Assembly (NCBI RefSeq): GCF_014529535.1
Contig: NW_023503423.1
Location: 8,517,340 to 8,581,339 of the forward strand
Length of the DNA stretch: 64,000 nt
Direction of reading: 5' to 3'
DNA from: Bradysia coprophila
Taxonomy: Eukaryota > Arthropoda > Insecta > Diptera > Sciaridae
Position 1 is the first letter of the stretch; the number at the start of each line of letters is the position of its first letter. The notes under the pieces were generated by a model, which ran no database searches, had not been told where the DNA came from, and saw nothing but the letters and a program-made list of their open reading frames with translations. A program made the position numbers and the translations under genes. Below are positions 1 to 9,377 of the stretch, piece after piece.

Positions 1-894
1 ACCGCGTGTGATAAAAACACACTCGATTGAACGCATCATGCAGCTTATAATAATAGTAGATTACGCCTTTTAATGAAATGTTTTCTTTTGTGTGGGTTGC
101 AGCAAGGGTCACAATCCAGTTTATGTCACCCTAACGCCCATGGCAAAGAAGTAATGAGTTGTTTTCCAGCGGCATAGTGAGTAAAATACTGTTTTATTGC
201 TCACGCGCGATTTTTGGGGTCTCTAAAGACTAACGGAGGTTTGTTATAGCCTACACCATTCATAACATCTATTTTTTTTCTCGCACGTTTGAGAACATTA
301 CAAGCCACCAACATTACGTTGGTTGGCATAACTAGTCTCTCAGGATCAATTCCAGTGTCAAAAACACTCAAGAATGCATGAATGCTAATTTCCTATTTGT
401 GAATGCTGTTATTTATATGCAGTTACTCAATTCCTTTTACAAATGCTTGTATTCTACTCGGGTCGGACTTTAATCTCGTTAAAATAAACATTTAGACGCA
501 CGAACGTAATGTACTATTTACCATTTTGTGGAAATAATTAACCGGATCGACAATTTTTCCAGCACAATTATTCTACTTCTTTTGTCATGATAATGTAATT
601 CGATATTATTTTGCAGAATCAGCTCAAAATAAGGATGAATGTTGTTGATGAAGCCGCTATATAAATTGAATATGGAATATAGGTAATTCGATATTGTCAC
701 GAATATGATAAAATTTATCAAATCCTCAGCTTAAAAGACTCATTAAAAGATGTTCCAAATGCATTAATATTATGTTCTTGCGATGATACAGGTAATTGAA
801 CACATAATCATAGCCAACATTAAATATTTATTGCAAAATGTGTACAACATCAAGGCTATCATTACATAGGTTCATTGGTACATAAGAAATGCTC
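1..894. other. Gene-less upstream stretch
   Basis: AT-rich sequence without a convincing reading frame, RNA gene or repeat. It may hold distal regulatory DNA of the Apple-repeat gene, but nothing in it can be named. Confidence 0.5.
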
Positions 895-932
895 TATAAA
901 AAGGGATTTACTTCCATGAAATACGTTCAGTT
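895..932 (+). promoter_or_regulatory. Core promoter of the Apple-repeat gene (TATA + Inr)
   Basis: A TATAAAAAGG box at 895-904 is followed by TCAGTT at 927-932, which matches the arthropod initiator consensus. The spacing from the TATA box to the initiator A is about 34 bp, slightly long but acceptable. Transcription from here would give a 5' leader of about 218 nt before the ATG at 1147. The pairing is seen in the sequence; its use as a promoter is inference. Confidence 0.5.
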
Positions 933-1146
933 CTAATTGTTACTTGTTAATTACGAGTATTAGTTTTTACACACTGTTTTCTAAACGAAATTCTATCTAA
1001 CTTCTAGTACCGCTCGCTACTAGAATTGCATTTTTATATTAGTTTGAATTTAAAAGAATCGAAATATTGGTGAAGATACTGCGAAGTGACCAGGCGACAA
1101 AAATAATTTACCTGTGCTCACAAATTAAAAATTTAACTAAGTCGAA

Positions 1147-3471
1147 ATGTTCTGTGTTGTTGCAACTTTATTGGCTACAACAACTATAGCACATTGCATC
1201 AATTGGAATGGAAATTGGGCCACTTCGTGTGATTTCCCTGGAAATGATCTTAAAAATTCATTAAGTACAGGAAAAGACTGTGCGGACCGTTGTGCATCTA
1301 CTGTAGGCTGTACACATTATACTTGGACCAATAACAATGGTGGAACTTGTTGGATGAAAAAGAATTCTGTGTCTAAAAACAACGCTGTTCCAAAATTCGA
1401 TCAAGGTGCTGTATGTGGAGTTATTGTTGGTAGTGTAGATAGAGCTATTACTGCAGCTTTTAACGGTACTGCAGAAGGACTAGTTACTGATGCTGTAGGA
1501 GGAATTATTATTGATAGTGTTGCTAATGTAAGTGGAACAATTGCATCCGAAATCAATTGGAATGGAAATAATTGGGCCGCTTCATGCCAGTTTCTTGGAA
1601 ACGATATAGCGAATGCTTTAACAAGAGCTGAAGACTGTGGTGGACGTTGTGCGGCTACTCCAGGCTGTACTCATTATACTTGGACTAATTATAATGGTGG
1701 CACTTGTTGGATGAAGGAGAATTTGGTGACTATAAGTGACGCAGTTCCAATATCCGATGAAGGTGCTGTATGTGGAATTGCTCTGATAAGTGAAGGGGGA
1801 GTTATCACTGCTAATTTAAGTGGAGTAATCACATCCGCAATCAATTGGAATGGAAATAATTGGGCCGCTTCATGCCAGTTTATTGGAAACGATCTATCGA
1901 ATGCCTTAACAAGAGCTAAAGACTGTGGGGGACGTTGTGCGGCTACGCCAGACTGTACTCATTACACTTGGACTAATTACAGTGGTGGAACTTGTTGGAT
2001 GAAGAAGAATTATGTGTCCAAAACTGACGCAGTTCCGAAATCCGATCAAGGTGCTGTGTGTGGAGTTGTAGTTAAAAGTGAAGGGGGGATAATTACTGCT
2101 AATGTAAGTGGAGTAATCGCAGCTGAAATAAATTGGAATGGGAACAATTGGGCCGCTTCATGTCAGTTCGTTGGAAACGATCTAGCGAATGCTTTAACAA
2201 GTGCTGAAGACTGTGCTAGACGTTGTGCGGCTACACCACGTTGTACTCATTATACTTGGACTAATCACAACGGCGGCACTTGTTGGATGAAGAAGAATTC
2301 GGTGTCTAAAAGTGACGCAGTTCCGAGATCCGATCAAGGTGCTGTGTGTGGAGTGGTAGTGAAAAGTGAAGGGGGACCTAATACTACTAATATAAGTGCA
2401 ATCACATCCGCAATAAATTGGAATGGAAATAATTGGGCGATTTCATGTCAATTTATTGGAAATGATCTAGCGAATGCGTTAACAAGAGCCAAAGACTGTG
2501 GTGGACGTTGTGTGGCTACTCCACGCTGTACTCATTATACTTGGACTAATTACAATGGTGGCACTTGTTGGATGAAGAAGAATTCGGTGTCTAAGAGTGA
2601 CGCAGTTCCTAAATCCAATGAAGGTGCTGTATGTGGAGTTGTAGTTAAAAGTGAAGTGGGAGTTATTTCTGCTAATGTCAACGGAGTAGTCGCATCAGAA
2701 ATCAATTGGAATGGAAATAATTGGGCGGTTTCATGTCAATTTATTGGAAATAATCTGGCGAATGCGTTAACAAGAGCCAAAGACTGTGGCGGACGTTGTG
2801 TGGCTACCCCAGGCTGTACTCATTATACTTGGACTAACTACAATGGCGGCACTTGTTGGATGAAGAAGAATGCTGTGTCTAAAAGTGACGCAGTTCCTAG
2901 ATCCGATCAAGGTGCTGTATGTGGAGTCGTAGTTAAAAGTGAAGTGGGAGTTATTTCTGCTAATGTAAACGGAGTAGTCACATCAGAAATTAAGTGGAAT
3001 GGAAAAAATTGGGCCGCTTCATGCCAGTTTATTGGAAACGATCTTGCGAATGCGTTAACAAGAGCCAAAGACTGTGGTGGACGTTGTGTGGCTACTCCAG
3101 GCTGTACTCATTATACTTGGACTAATTACAATGGTGGCACTTGTTGGATGAAGAAGAATTCGGTGTCTAAGAGTGACGCAGTTCCTAAATCCGATGAAGG
3201 TGCTGTATGTGGAGTTAATGTTGGTAATGCAGGTGTAGGTGAAGTAGGTACTTCTGAGAACAATTGGAATGGAAACAGTGAGGGTCACTTGTGCAATTTA
3301 TTTGATAATGACATGGCCAATGTTTTAACAATAGCTGAACATTGTGGAAGGCAATGCAGGTCACCTCCAGGCTGTCATACTTGTTGGACGAAAAAGAATT
3401 CGGAGCTAAGAAGGGTTTATTTCGGTCGACCGATGCCATACTACAATCAAATAATTATAAATTTAGTCTGA
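1147..3471 (+). CDS. Secreted protein of eight tandem Apple/PAN-like repeats
   Basis: Single-exon gene of 774 residues. It starts with a hydrophobic signal peptide (MFCVVATLLATTTIAHC) and continues as eight tandem modules of about 95 residues. Each module begins with I-N-W-N-G-N-N-W and carries six conserved cysteines, in the contexts SC.F.GND, DC..RC, P.CTHYTW, GGTCWMKK and AVCG. This looks like the Apple/PAN fold, a disulfide module that binds protein or carbohydrate, so an extracellular adhesive or lectin-like role is inferred. Modules 2-7 are almost identical; module 8 is degenerate and has lost the THYTW part. An AATAAA signal lies at 3503. The gene has no intron, unlike most genes here. 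The exact function is unknown. Confidence 0.82.
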   Translation: MFCVVATLLATTTIAHCINWNGNWATSCDFPGNDLKNSLSTGKDCADRCASTVGCTHYTWTNNNGGTCWMKKNSVSKNNAVPKFDQGAVCGVIVGSVDRAITAAFNGTAEGLVTDAVGGIIIDSVANVSGTIASEINWNGNNWAASCQFLGNDIANALTRAEDCGGRCAATPGCTHYTWTNYNGGTCWMKENLVTISDAVPISDEGAVCGIALISEGGVITANLSGVITSAINWNGNNWAASCQFIGNDLSNALTRAKDCGGRCAATPDCTHYTWTNYSGGTCWMKKNYVSKTDAVPKSDQGAVCGVVVKSEGGIITANVSGVIAAEINWNGNNWAASCQFVGNDLANALTSAEDCARRCAATPRCTHYTWTNHNGGTCWMKKNSVSKSDAVPRSDQGAVCGVVVKSEGGPNTTNISAITSAINWNGNNWAISCQFIGNDLANALTRAKDCGGRCVATPRCTHYTWTNYNGGTCWMKKNSVSKSDAVPKSNEGAVCGVVVKSEVGVISANVNGVVASEINWNGNNWAVSCQFIGNNLANALTRAKDCGGRCVATPGCTHYTWTNYNGGTCWMKKNAVSKSDAVPRSDQGAVCGVVVKSEVGVISANVNGVVTSEIKWNGKNWAASCQFIGNDLANALTRAKDCGGRCVATPGCTHYTWTNYNGGTCWMKKNSVSKSDAVPKSDEGAVCGVNVGNAGVGEVGTSENNWNGNSEGHLCNLFDNDMANVLTIAEHCGRQCRSPPGCHTCWTKKNSELRRVYFGRPMPYYNQIIINLV
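1198..3400 (+). repeat. Coding tandem array, period about 288 bp, eight copies
   Basis: Unit starts lie at 1198, 1552, 1840, 2128, 2413, 2701, 2989 and 3259. Spacing is 354, 288, 288, 285, 288, 288 and 270 bp. The first spacer is longer because of an extra Gly/Ala/Val-rich linker. Modules 5-7 share long identical stretches at the DNA level, including synonymous positions, which suggests recent unequal crossing-over or gene conversion. Confidence 0.85.
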
Positions 3472-3749
3472 AAACAAAGTTTGTCATCGAATGAACAGAA
3501 AAAATAAAAAATTTTAAATTGAATTTTTTGTTGTGACCCTACTTTACAAAATGATTTTCTCCGTAGATTCAACCATACAAATAATTTCCAATGACAATCA
3601 CATATGTCAGTTGCACCTTTTTTTCTTCGTGCTCCGGTCTCTTTGCGTTCAACTGGTTTTTATACGGGTTCATCGTCGCATTGGATGAAATACTTTTTCC
3701 ACAAAGATCCGCTTGAAACAAGACCTTGACAGTTTGCATAGGCTTTTAC

Positions 3750-4991
3750 GGTTTATTTCTTTTTGTACACAAAAAGTACGTTCTGTACACAAAACATACA
3801 TTTGTACACAAAAAGTCAATTGTGTACACAGAAACCATGATTTTGTACACAAAAATGATTATTTTGTACATAAAAGTGATCATTTTGTACACAAAAGTGA
3901 TCATTTTGTATACAGTAAGTTCGTTCTGTACACAGTATGTTCGTTCTGTACACAAAGAAGAATCATTTTGTACACAAATTTGATGATTTTGTGAGAGAGA
4001 GAAGAATATATTTATTCATCGACGTTATTACAATGTTGGCCTGTGGGAATCGGAATAATGCGAATTCTTATACATGTGAATTTGAATATTTAAAATTTTC
4101 AATGAGTAATCTAAATATTGTATTATTGTGTTATTAATTTAAAAAATGTTAGGTAAAACCATTGTACATGAAAAGCAGCGCCGCAGGCCGTGAACTTTAA
4201 AAAAAAAAAAAGAAGCGGGGTCGAGGGGCGGCAGCCCCCGCAGTGGGGGGTCAAGGGGGGTACAGCCCCCCTTGCGGGGTCTAAGGGGCAGAGCCCCTAG
4301 CGGGGTTTGGGGCAGAGCCCCATGAACGTACGGCAGCCTGCAAGGCGTAAAGAAAAGCTCGCCGCAGGCGCGGGGGTTGGGGGGCGGAGCCCCCGCACAA
4401 AGAAAATACATCATCCTACAGTAAAGAAAGTGTATGAAACAAGATGTAGTCCAATGACAAAAGATTGAATTAAGCAAATATACTTTTGAAAGACTACAGA
4501 CACAAATTACACGTTCTCTTCTCTAACTGTATTACCTCTTCTTTTTGGTGCCGTTGTTCTGTTAATTATTAACTTCTAGGAATGAAAGTGCTGCTCAATG
4601 CAATTTATGTTTATAATAAAAAAATCTCTCAAAATCAAAAAACACAGCCAATTGAGAACTCTCATTGTGATAAAGCTTCTTTGTTTTGTCACACTTGATA
4701 ACTTATGTGCTGAGATCGCGTAAAGCTAATTCAAAAAATTGCTAGAAGCTTAACAAGATTTTGTGTACGAATAGTGTTTTCTGTGTACGTTGTTACGGTT
4801 TCCGTGTACAAAATCAGTTATGTTTGTGTACAAAATATTTTTGTTTGTGTACAAAACAGACCTTTTGTGTACAAAATAATCAATTTTGTGTACAAAATCT
4901 TTAATTTTGTGTACAAAATATTTTTTGTGTGTGTACAAAAGGGACGTTTTGTGTACAGAACGTACTTTTTGTGTACAAAATGAAATGAACC
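3750..4991. mobile_element. Foldback (FB/MULE-like) DNA transposon, non-autonomous, 1242 bp
   Basis: The two ends are inverted repeats of about 235 bp, each made of irregular short units centred on TTTTGTACACAAAA, itself a near-palindrome. The outermost 46 bases (GGTTTATTTC... on the left, GGTTCATTTC... on the reverse complement of the right) match at all but two positions. A perfect 9-bp direct repeat, GGCTTTTAC, flanks the element at 3741-3749 and 4992-5000. Long repeat-filled termini plus a 9-bp duplication are typical of Drosophila FB elements and Mutator-like transposons. The interior has no transposase frame, so it would depend on an enzyme from elsewhere. Frames read through the arms, rich in CTQ/VHK, are artefacts. 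Confidence 0.87.
4214..4396. repeat. GC-rich hairpin cluster inside the foldback element
   Basis: In an AT-rich surrounding, five consecutive units share the pattern GGGG-T-spacer-GGGGC-AGAG-CCCC and can each fold into a stem, for example GGGGCAGAGCCCC. Units lie at about 4214-4238, 4240-4271, 4272-4298, 4299-4321 and 4368-4396. A run of 13 A precedes them. Similar GC hairpins are known between genes of some bacteria and organelles, but no origin can be assigned here. Confidence 0.7.
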
Positions 4992-6732
4992 GGCTTTTAC
5001 GATTCTCGTTCATTGCAGTTGGAATGCGTCGGGATTGCTGTATTTTGTTCCAAATAAGTTCGCAAATAAAAACAATTGAACTTAAAATCCAACCACACCA
5101 AACAATAGTCGGTATTGTAAATTCATCCAAGCCTGATTCTTCAGACATTTTAATTCCATGATATGATTTCATTAGTTGTTCCATTTCTCTTTCATTTTTA
5201 TCTTTAAACCACTTATCGATTAATCCTGCACCATTCAATCGGTGAATTATGTCGTTTATAGCTTCAACGAAAGGAAACTCCGGCCGTATTATGTACGTTA
5301 GCAAATATCTCCCGAAAAATGACTCGTCCAATAAATGATACGCTTTTAGTTGCAATCGTTTTTCTACTTCTAAAGGTTTCAGTGCCTGATCGAAGGGTAG
5401 CAAAAACGCTATAGAATTGTTGAATGTAGCTTCTCCTCTTGCTAGTTGATTGTAGTCCATCGCATGTACTTTGTCCATCCAACCGCCATGTTTCGAGATA
5501 TCTTCCAACAATTCAACCGTACTGTTTTTCCATTCAATTTCATTAGCCATAATCGGAACTGAAGACCTGTACAGATCTTCAATTGAGTTAATTTGCGGTT
5601 GGTAAATAGGTGATGTAATGTAACTCTGGAAGAGTGATAAAATGCCGTTCATCACTATAAGCCCGATGAAAGTTAAAGGTACTATGATGAAGGTGTCCGC
5701 ACGATAAAGATTTCGGTATTGGATGGCTACGTTATCGTTCATTAAGAGATTAATGACGTCAGCAACACATTGCAAAAGTAAAATTTTCTTCTTATGCAAA
5801 TATCCAGAAACGATGAGTAAAAACGATGACGCCGCAATCACAATAAAACCGAAGAAGATAATAGTCCACGTTGCAGTTCCCTTTTTTAAATATGCGATAA
5901 AATCGGAATACGGCTGAGAATGAGGAACCATCAAGACAAACATTGATTGTCGATGTGGATACAGTTCTAATATAGATCTTCCTATACGTTGTTCATAGTA
6001 AAAGATGTCTGCGTTTAATTGTGGGTTCACAATGAATTCCGAGTAAAGTATAGATAGCAGCGACATCGAGGCATTAACTCCGAACAGTATCGAACAATTG
6101 CACATCATAGTAAAAATTGGGAAATTCACGAATCTTCATAAATCGAAACGGATGCATGCGATAGTTAGGTACTTTCAAGGGAAAGTGGTCCCGAACTGAT
6201 CCATGTCGTGTTATATTAATCAAGTCAAACGTTCCGAAAGGATCGTATTTGAAAACGTTAAATGATATTTCATCATCCGCGTCACTTAAGTAAAATGCGC
6301 TAAAAATGTTCACAATATAAGAAGCCCGACTCCAACGGAACAACTGCTCTATGATATCCAACGTGACTCTGACCGTGAAAAACACACCAATTTTCACATT
6401 GATTTTAAGCGTTCGAAATCGAATGGAATTAACCGAAGCTAAAAATTGCGATGCATTATATGTTGAGCCGACGACATAAACTAGAAATGTATTTTTGCCA
6501 GTTTTAGCCGGTTTTACTACTGCGAGGTCGTCAGAAGTGAAAACTGTTTGTGGAGTAAAGTTGGCTGTCGTAGAACTTGCATAAACCAAAGATCGAGATC
6601 GACCGAGGAGTCCGCCAAGAAAATGTTATGATCGAAATGATAAAAATCATTCAGTTGATTGATTAAATCAGAGAAGTGCTGGAACCAGACCGTTGTCGAC
6701 AGAATAGTGTTAATTATGTTCACTGGCATCAT

Positions 6733-7491
6733 GACTACGAGAATGAAAATTGTTTGACCACTGAATGAATATTAAATAGCACGTAAGTTCTGATGTGGCT
6801 TATATATGTTCTGTTGAGTAATTGAAATCGAAGATAAATTTTAATGAAAAGTAGAAATTGTGTACTTCCACTGTATTTCCACCTTGTCGATCTAATTATA
6901 CAAAATACTCTCTAAATGATTAAATTGAAACGATCCGACAATTTCATAAAATTTTCAAGATTTTTGACATAAACTCAATTTAATCGATTACATAGATTTT
7001 ATGATAAACTAAAAATTGTAAGTGCGACATAAGTATTAATAACAGTTATTATTTCATATAACGAACAAGCTGTGACAAGGATAACGCCAAGGGATGATCG
7101 TATAGTATAAAAATTTTAAGTGATGAAAAATCGTGTTTTCGTGTGAATTTTGTTGATTCGAGGCTAAGCGTGGTCACACGAAAACAAAACTTTTCATTTT
7201 TATCCCGAGTTATGCTTTCATGATTTTACATTCTGAGAGCGCTGAAAGTTGGGCTTGCGAGTGAAAAGTACGGTTTTCGACGAATGTAAATACATTTCTC
7301 ATATCTAGGACCGAAAAAGTCATCTTTATTTTGACAAGTGGGAATATCATCCTCTCCTTACAGACGAATTACAACGGCCCCACTCGTCAAATGTCAAAAT
7401 GAACTTTGGAACAACGGACGTAAATCTACCAATTGTTAATTTTCAGGACAGGTCATTATTTTTTACCCAGCCCGGAACATTTTATCGGAAC
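6733..7491. other. Gene-less spacer
   Basis: AT-rich sequence between the IR relic and the MITE cluster. No frame, RNA gene or clear repeat is supported. Confidence 0.4.
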
Positions 7492-7771
7492 CAAAGTATT
7501 TAACCACAAAATGGTAATGCAAACCCTCAGCGGATCAGAGAAATTTCGTATCCCGACTTTCAGGTGAATTCATTTGTGTAATGCCATTATCGTGGCCATC
7601 ATATTTTCTTGTGTCTAATGTTGTTGCAACTGATAAGTTTGGATGGAATCGAATTCACATCAACACTAGCTGCAGCTTATCGCAAACGAATTATATATGT
7701 GTGCAACTTAACGACACTAAATTCACCTGGAAACGGCGCATTTGTATTACCTTCAGTGTTTATATACATTG
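7492..7771. mobile_element. Degenerate hAT-type MITE, family A (reverse copy)
   Basis: The left end (CAAAGTATTTAACCAC, then GGTAATGCAAA) and the reverse complement of the right end (CAATGTATATAAACACTGAA, then GGTAAT) resemble the termini of the better family A copies at 7840-8357 and 24886-25311. The adjacent AGGTGAATT blocks also correspond. No clean target duplication remains, so this is probably the oldest of the three copies. Confidence 0.55.
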
Positions 7772-7839
7772 AAAAGAACCTGTGTTGGTAACACTGATTT
7801 TAAGGAAGTTGCATGTCGAAATGTATGCGGGGATGTAGC

Positions 7840-8357
7840 CGAAGTATATAAACACTGAAGTAAACGCAAATCTGCAAGAACATACGGACCCCAAGTTCCG
7901 GGTGAATATAGTTTTTATAATGTTGGACACAAGTCAAATTCACTTTGTTAGGTTGCAGCACATGCCAAAACTCAATACTAAACAACACACTTCCACCAAC
8001 ATTATCACGCCAAACGTCACGGATGCAACATAACAAATCTTATATTTACCCGGAACTTGGGGTCCCTATTTCTTGCTATTCCCTGCAAGGCTGTATACTT
8101 GGGGAGGTCACGCAGATACAGATACGCGGGTTACACACCACAGTTGATGATAAAATGGCCGATCTCATACAAAAATTCACCTTCTCTGATGATTCTCGTC
8201 GTCTTGATGATGTGGTGAATTTTTTGTATATGTAAAGTCATCAGAAGTGGTGTGTTCCCGCGTATCTAATAAAATGGCGGTCTGCGTGACCTCCCCAAAG
8301 TATACAGCCTTGATTCCCTGAGGATTTGCGTTACCTTCAGTATGTATATTTACCTTG
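7840..8357. mobile_element. hAT-type MITE, family A
   Basis: Flanked by an 8-bp direct repeat GATGTAGC (7832-7839 and 8358-8365), the size typical of hAT transposition. Termini are CGAAGTATATAAACACTGAA and, on the other strand, CAAGGTAAATATACATACTG. A second inverted block, GGGTGAATATA / TATATTTACCC, lies inside. No coding capacity. It is interrupted by family B at 8086-8312. Confidence 0.8.
8086..8312. mobile_element. hAT-type MITE, family B, nested in family A
   Basis: 227 bp, flanked by the 8-bp duplication ATTCCCTG (8078-8085 and 8313-8320). The uninterrupted family A copy at 24886-25311 lacks this insert at the corresponding place. Terminal inverted repeats begin CAAGGCTGTATACTT and fit the hAT YARNG start rule. 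Subterminal GGTCACGCAG and ATACGCGGG are also inverted. No transposase frame. Confidence 0.88.
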
Positions 8358-8736
8358 GATGTAGCGCCTACAGCGCTAAGAGCAACGGTACACCATCGTC
8401 TCATCCGTCTCAAATTTTTACATGCAACTAGCTCAAAATCAGTGTTGCCAAATCAGGTTCTTTAGTCCCTCGAATGTTCAACTTTCATATCTCCTTTATA
8501 TCTGCTTCGAGCCTCAACGATTTGGACATTTCAGCTGTCCCGAGCTCAGAAAATATCATAAGAGCATTTGATGTAAAAATACGGGGATGTTTACGTAGCA
8601 ATACCGGACATCAATCGTGGAAATAGATTTTTTTTTTGCTTCTATCAACGTAAGGCACTCTATACATGCAATCTTTTCAGCGGTTTTCAACATTTTTCAA
8701 CACATAAACAGCGAATAAGTTTCTCTGTATAATGAT

Positions 8737-9033
8737 TAGGGTGGGTCGATTTTACCAACTTTCAAATCCACACCCAATACCATGTGTAGCTTGAAGAAAC
8801 TAAACTTGTGGCGTCATTAGTTTTTCGTTTCCGCTCACTTTTCAGTACCGCACGGATGACTAAAGTTTGTGTGAAAAATCGATTTTCAATATAAAAAATC
8901 AGATTTTCGAATTAACGTGCGGTACTCAACAGTGTGCGGAAACGAAAAACTAATGATGCCACAAGTTTAGTTTCTTCAAGCTACACATGCCACTAGGTGT
9001 GGATTTTAAAGTTGGTAAAATCGACCCACCCTA
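8737..9033. mobile_element. hAT-type MITE, family C, near-perfect palindrome
   Basis: 297 bp with inverted arms of about 120 bp starting TAGGGTGGGTCGATTTTACC. It is flanked by a perfect 8-bp duplication ATAATGAT (8729-8736 and 9034-9041). TAGGG fits the hAT terminal rule. High arm identity suggests it is young, or is kept similar by hairpin-driven conversion. It lies about 340 bp upstream of the BTB gene start. Confidence 0.88.
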
Positions 9034-9377
9034 ATAATGATATTGACCAGTGAGTATTGTAATTTATAAGTAGAAAGTCATGATTGTACGAATAAATCCG
9101 ATTGCTCGGTAAATTCTATAAATAAATGAAGATTGACATAGTTCAAATGATGTTCGCCAGACAAATGTCGATGTCATGCAACAAAAAATGGTGACTATAT
9201 GGATTACAACGTTTGGATAGATTATTGTGTAAGGGCTTCGTATCAACAGAAAGTGTTTTGTTTTGGTTGCAAACAGTGAGAATTTCCTATGAATCATGTA
9301 CGGCCTGTGATTGGTTTTTTATAAATAAATGTAAGCAATAATTATTGAGCCTATTGCAACGAAGTTCTTTTGAGTTA

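Larger units (their letters stand above)
3670..6732 (-). pseudogene. Divergent ionotropic receptor (IR), broken and split by a transposon
   Basis: The main frame (6129 down to about 5001) shows IR architecture: an extracellular segment, a membrane helix (WTIIFFGFIVIAASSFLLIV), a second membrane block (IIVPLTFIGLIVMNGILSLF), a ligand-binding S2-like part with the family pattern FVEAINDIIHRLNGAGLIDKW, and a last helix (IVWCGWILSSIVFICELIW). N-terminal IR sequence continues upstream in two other frames (6732 to about 6590, then about 6590 to 6090). Two frameshifts are therefore needed, with no plausible splice sites. The C-terminal tail is interrupted at 4991/5000 by the foldback element. Beyond it, the tail resumes in frame (NRKS then LCKLSRSCFKR) and stops at 3670-3672. 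IRs are chemosensory cation channels of sensory neurons; this copy looks non-functional unless the shifts are assembly errors. Confidence 0.78.
7773..8463. mobile_element. Outermost inverted-repeat element of a three-deep nest
   Basis: Arms of about 45 bp at 7773-7817 and 8419-8463 are inverted copies beginning AAAGAACCTG and sharing AACACTGATTTT and AGTTGCATGT. Between them sits the family A element with its own 8-bp duplication, so this element was there first. Its own target duplication is not evident, and the family is unassigned. Confidence 0.6.

Noticed and set aside
3760-3990. CRISPR-like spaced short repeats
   Set aside because: Spacing is irregular, the repeats are palindromic transposon arm units in a eukaryotic genome, and no cas gene is present.
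3713-3994. Overlapping frames rich in VHK/CTQ within the TGTACAC repeats
   Set aside because: Frames exist on both strands and in several phases only because the repeat lacks stops; they are the foldback arms, not genes.
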